Shown here one piece after another: positions 5,480 through 8,039 of a stretch of 8,039 nucleotides of DNA. The position numbers were made by a program, and so were the translations under genes. The stretch comes from a bacterium (GTDB lineage: Bacteria; JAHJDO01). The stretch lies in contig JAGMBN010000056.1 of assembly GCA_023129655.1 (NCBI GenBank), forward strand, positions 1-8,039, read 5' to 3'. Below the pieces are notes generated by a model. It did not search any database and had not been told where the DNA came from. It saw only the letters and a program-made list of their open reading frames with translations. How positions within the stretch are numbered: the first letter of the stretch is position 1; each line of letters opens with the position of its first letter.

Positions 5480-5953
5480 ATGAAGAAGATCATTGAGGTG
5501 AATACAGGAGAGGTCAAAGCTTGCAGGGAAGAGACGATCTTAAAATCAAGTGCTATAGGTTCGTGTGTTGTTATCACTGCCTGTGATTCAAAGAGAAAGG
5601 TGGGCGCCATGGCGCACGTTATGCTTCCGGGAAGATCACCAAAAGAAGCCTCTCTCAACAGAACGAGATATGCTGCTGATGCCATAGATGCCATGATAAA
5701 GGAGCTGATATCTCTAAAAGTAAATAAAGATAATATTGAGGTATGTTTGGTTGGCGGCGCAAATGTGCTCAAAAGGAGTGATGATACTATTGGGAAAGAT
5801 AACATCGAGTCGGTTCTTGAACTCTTGAGAAAAAATCGACTAAAAATAAGAGCTAAAGCTGTAGGAGGCACTGTGAGAAGAAGCGTTTCTCTTGATGTTG
5901 AAAGAGGAAGTGTGTCTTATACTGAGGCAGATGAAAGCGAAAAATTATTATAA
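5480..5953 (+). CDS. cheD: Chemoreceptor glutamine deamidase CheD
   Basis: 157 residues, the usual size. CheD hydrolyses specific glutamines of chemoreceptors to glutamates and in many bacteria is controlled by CheC/CheY-P. The catalytic core is recognisable: Ser23, then IGSCV with nucleophile Cys29, and KVGAMAHVMLPG with His46. The Cys-His distance of 17 equals that of T. maritima CheD (Cys27/His44), with Ser replacing Thr21. Downstream blocks VCLVGGANVL (about 92-101), IGKDNIESV and KAVGGTVRRSVSLDVERGSV complete the fold. Start ATG 5480 is six bases after the coiled-coil gene; its ribosome site is weak, consistent with coupled translation. No mcp, cheC, cheA or cheW is visible in the window, so its substrate is either distant or a neighbouring coiled-coil protein. 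Confidence 0.95.
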   Translation: MKKIIEVNTGEVKACREETILKSSAIGSCVVITACDSKRKVGAMAHVMLPGRSPKEASLNRTRYAADAIDAMIKELISLKVNKDNIEVCLVGGANVLKRSDDTIGKDNIESVLELLRKNRLKIRAKAVGGTVRRSVSLDVERGSVSYTEADESEKLL

Positions 5954-5988
5954 AAAGCGGCAGAGAATAACGGAAAGAATAACTGAGG

Positions 5989-6573
5989 ATGAAAAAGAAA
6001 GCAAGAAAATCAATTAAAAGTTCAGAGCATAAGAAGACACAGAAAGAAATAGAAATAGCCAGAAAGTATATTGATGACATCATCAATCTGAATCCCTACA
6101 GCATTCAAATATGCGATAAAGACGGATATCATATTAGGGCAAATCAAGCATTTATGGATCTTTTTAAGACGTTCCCTCCTCCTGAATGGTCTATATTAAA
6201 TGACCCAATCCTTAAAAAAGCCGGACATCAGGAACTAATCCACAAAGTAAAATCGGGGAAAGTAGTAGAATTGCCTGAAACCTGGTACAACCCGCATGAT
6301 CTTAGCCCAAAACTTCCGGATAAACGTGTATGCCTTAGCTCTGTGATCTTTTCAATATTAAATCCGGACGAAGAGGTTGAAAACATTGTAATTATGCATA
6401 ACGATATAACTGAGCTTAAGAAAGTAGAGGAGAAGCTAAAAGAGAGAGTTGATAGGGCAGAAAGATTTCACAAGGTAACGGTTGATCGGGAATTACGGAT
6501 GGTTGAATTAAAGCAGGAAATAAATTCTCTTCTGGAAAAATTAGGTCAGTCCAGGAAGTATGAGGTAACATGA
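5989..6573 (+). CDS. Single-PAS protein with coiled coil and GREL-type tail
   Basis: 194 residues. A basic N-terminus (KKKARKSIK) leads into a helix and a PAS domain at about 25-138: YIDDIINLNPYSIQICDKDG, RANQAFMDLF, a WYNP segment, and IVIMHNDITELK, the typical PAS exit followed by a coiled coil (138-160). Residues 158-191 repeat the tail of the receiver protein (RELRMVELKQEINSLLEK then RKYE). There is no kinase, GGDEF, methyl-accepting or DNA-binding domain, so it probably senses a ligand or redox state and passes it on by protein contact. No cofactor ligand can be assigned from the sequence. ATG 5989 is immediately preceded by GAGG and more distantly by GGAAAG, so initiation may be weak or coupled to cheD 35 bases upstream. 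Confidence 0.85.
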   Translation: MKKKARKSIKSSEHKKTQKEIEIARKYIDDIINLNPYSIQICDKDGYHIRANQAFMDLFKTFPPPEWSILNDPILKKAGHQELIHKVKSGKVVELPETWYNPHDLSPKLPDKRVCLSSVIFSILNPDEEVENIVIMHNDITELKKVEEKLKERVDRAERFHKVTVDRELRMVELKQEINSLLEKLGQSRKYEVT

Positions 6574-6600
6574 AAGACGGTGAAATGATTAGGAGGAAAA

Positions 6601-7368
6601 ATGAAAACTGATTATGTCAAGATTATCAAAACACAGAAGGATATGGATAGGATAATTGATGTGGATGAACTGCATGTTGAGATATTAGATACAAGGAATG
6701 AATTTGAGTTTAATATCCTGCATCATCCGAAAGGAATGGCTTTTGATCAGGCCTACGCGCATAAAGGTGAAGAAGCTATTTATGTTCTGACAGGGGAGGT
6801 GGATTATCAGTTAGGCGAGGAGACAGTTAAACTTCATCATGGAGACTGGCTCTGGCATCCTTCCTGTATCACCCATAACTCAACAAACGTTGGCAAAGAA
6901 CGATCTAAGATGCTGTATGCAGTCGCTCCGTCAACCTGGCTGCATCCGGAGGTAGATGAGAATTTGGTAAAACCTCAAGAGCACCCGTCTATTACAGGTA
7001 TGGACAAACCTTATCTCTCTCTTCCTTCTAGCAGCATTCTGGATAAGAAGGAGATGGATGGGGTGATTTTGAATACCTGCATTGTCGCTCCCAGAATAAT
7101 GGGATACAAGATACTTTTCCCTTCCACGCAGTCAGCTCTTGAAATAAAAGAAAATCTTTTTAAAGGAATTAGTTTAGTTTATGTCTTAGAAGGAAGTATT
7201 ATATTTGAGGCAGGCAAGACCAAAGATCAACTTCTAATGAACCAGTCCGTTGTTTTTACTTCCGAACTCGGTTGTTTGCTGACATCTAAAGAGAAAACTT
7301 GTTTACTCATGTGTAATGTTGGCGGTAGATATTACACTCCGGCTAATCCTAAAATAAGGAAAGATTAA
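6601..7368 (+). CDS. Two-domain cupin protein of unknown function
   Basis: 255 residues with a strong ribosome site AGGAGG four bases before ATG. The N-terminal cupin (about 40-110) shows motif 1 AYAHKGEEAIYVLTGEV (51-67) and motif 2 GDWLWHPSCITHN (81-93). By family comparison His54, Glu58 and His92 could bind a metal, but the first histidine of the usual HxH is Tyr52. A second cupin-like half (about 165-245: YVLEGSIIFEAG, then NQSVVFTSELG) lacks histidine ligands and looks structural. It resembles bicupins that act as small-molecule enzymes or sensors, but I do not recognise a specific family. Its place between PAS and GAF-PAS genes suggests either a ligand-binding accessory or an enzyme acting on the compound the operon senses. 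Substrate and reaction are unknown. Confidence 0.8.
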   Translation: MKTDYVKIIKTQKDMDRIIDVDELHVEILDTRNEFEFNILHHPKGMAFDQAYAHKGEEAIYVLTGEVDYQLGEETVKLHHGDWLWHPSCITHNSTNVGKERSKMLYAVAPSTWLHPEVDENLVKPQEHPSITGMDKPYLSLPSSSILDKKEMDGVILNTCIVAPRIMGYKILFPSTQSALEIKENLFKGISLVYVLEGSIIFEAGKTKDQLLMNQSVVFTSELGCLLTSKEKTCLLMCNVGGRYYTPANPKIRKD

Positions 7369-7371
7369 GGA

Positions 7372-8039
7372 ATGAATGATCAAACAAGACTATCCCTGCG
7401 TGAATCTCTATTCAGAAAAACGCTGAAGAACATTATTTCTGAAAAGAATACTAAGAAGCTGTCGCAGCTAATTCTTAAACATGGCATTGAACTTCTGAAT
7501 ATGGACTCAGGAGGTATCTTTCTTCTCAAAAAAGAAGAGGTCGGCAAACTTTCTTACTCTGCAGCAATGAATATTCCCGTGCCTTTTGTTGGGCGAATGT
7601 TCAGCAAGAAAGATAGTCTGATCTCTCACATTATTTCTACAGGAAAGACGGTTGTATTGAAGGATATCTCTGCAGGTTCGCAACTGGGTAAAGTCTGGCG
7701 TGGTTTGGGCTACAAGATAGTAATTGGTTCTCCTATTATTTATCAAGGCAAAGTTCTTGGAGTTATTCAGTTAGCTTCAACTGACCCGAAGATAAAAGTT
7801 GATTCTTTTGAAAAAGAGACTCTTGAGATATACGCCGAATACACCAGCATTGCGATTCATAACGCGCAGTTATTTGGACAGTTACAGGAAAAAACCATAG
7901 ACTTGGAAGGAACGAGAGATGTATTAGAAGAAATTGGCAGCTACCTTGACAACATTATTAAAAATATAGTTGATGTTCTGATCGTAATAGACCCGGATGG
8001 AAAGATAAAAACTGTCAATAAAGCTGCATCTGAGCTTCT
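7372..8039 (+). CDS. GAF-PAS sensor protein, N-terminal part (cut by window edge)
   Basis: Open to the right edge, 222 codons visible. ATG 7372 is three bases after the cupin stop; AAGGA lies 11 bases upstream within the cupin's last codons, and another abuts the ATG. The alternative ATG at 7376 is in a frame that stops quickly. Residues about 20-165 form a GAF domain: KLSQLILKHGIELLNMDSGG, then VGRMFSKKDSLISHII, VIGSPIIYQGKVLGVIQLAS, and EIYAEYTSIAIHNAQLF. A helical linker (165-195) leads to the start of a PAS domain (YLDNIIKNIVDVLIVIDPDG, then AASEL). This order is typical of histidine kinases, diguanylate cyclases or sigma-54 activators; the output domain is outside the window. It is the most likely place for the operon's missing kinase. 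Confidence 0.85.
   Translation, partial: MNDQTRLSLRESLFRKTLKNIISEKNTKKLSQLILKHGIELLNMDSGGIFLLKKEEVGKLSYSAAMNIPVPFVGRMFSKKDSLISHIISTGKTVVLKDISAGSQLGKVWRGLGYKIVIGSPIIYQGKVLGVIQLASTDPKIKVDSFEKETLEIYAEYTSIAIHNAQLFGQLQEKTIDLEGTRDVLEEIGSYLDNIIKNIVDVLIVIDPDGKIKTVNKAASEL

Noticed and set aside
5311..5871. Minus-strand ORF of 186 codons opposite coiled-coil and cheD genes
   Set aside because: It is antisense to cheD with its catalytic residues and has no recognisable domains.

Overview
The window looks like chromosomal DNA of a Gram-negative-type bacterium with modest GC (roughly 40% by eye), ATG/GTG/TTG starts and many GTAGGGG-type palindromic repeats. The repeat style, the MurA with Asp in place of the catalytic Cys, and the PAS/GAF/coiled-coil proteins suggest a poorly cultured lineage (Omnitrophota-, Nitrospirota- or Desulfobacterota-like). 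That placement is an impression, not a demonstrated result.

Left part (1-2275, minus strand): pabB (aminodeoxychorismate synthase component I, folate branch) followed by the first 265 codons of murA (peptidoglycan precursor synthesis), which runs off the left edge.

Middle (2276-2613): a divergent intergenic region packed with three short GTAGGGG palindromes and three TTTGTCATT direct repeats. It ends in a near-consensus sigma-70 promoter (TTGACT, 18 nt, TATAAT) firing rightward. That promoter drives the most unusual gene of the window (2614-3804). Its N-terminal two thirds resemble the C-terminal half of sigma-54 (RpoN: core-binding end, HTH, RpoN box) and its C-terminal third is an apparently intact GIY-YIG nuclease. 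Its start is doubtful (TTG, or ATG 2586 with a one-base frameshift in a T5 run).

Right part (3872-8039, plus strand): a tightly spaced sensory operon. It encodes an atypical receiver protein, a V4R ligand-sensor protein with the zinc-site spacing of phenol sensors, a coiled-coil protein, CheD (chemoreceptor glutamine deamidase), a PAS-only protein, a cupin, and a GAF-PAS protein cut by the right edge. Three of these proteins end in the same GREL(K/R)MVELK tail, which suggests they dock to a common partner. No chemoreceptor, kinase domain or DNA-binding output is visible in this operon within the window. The kinase or output may lie in the truncated last gene or beyond it. A long double-hairpin repeat interrupts the operon between the V4R and coiled-coil genes.
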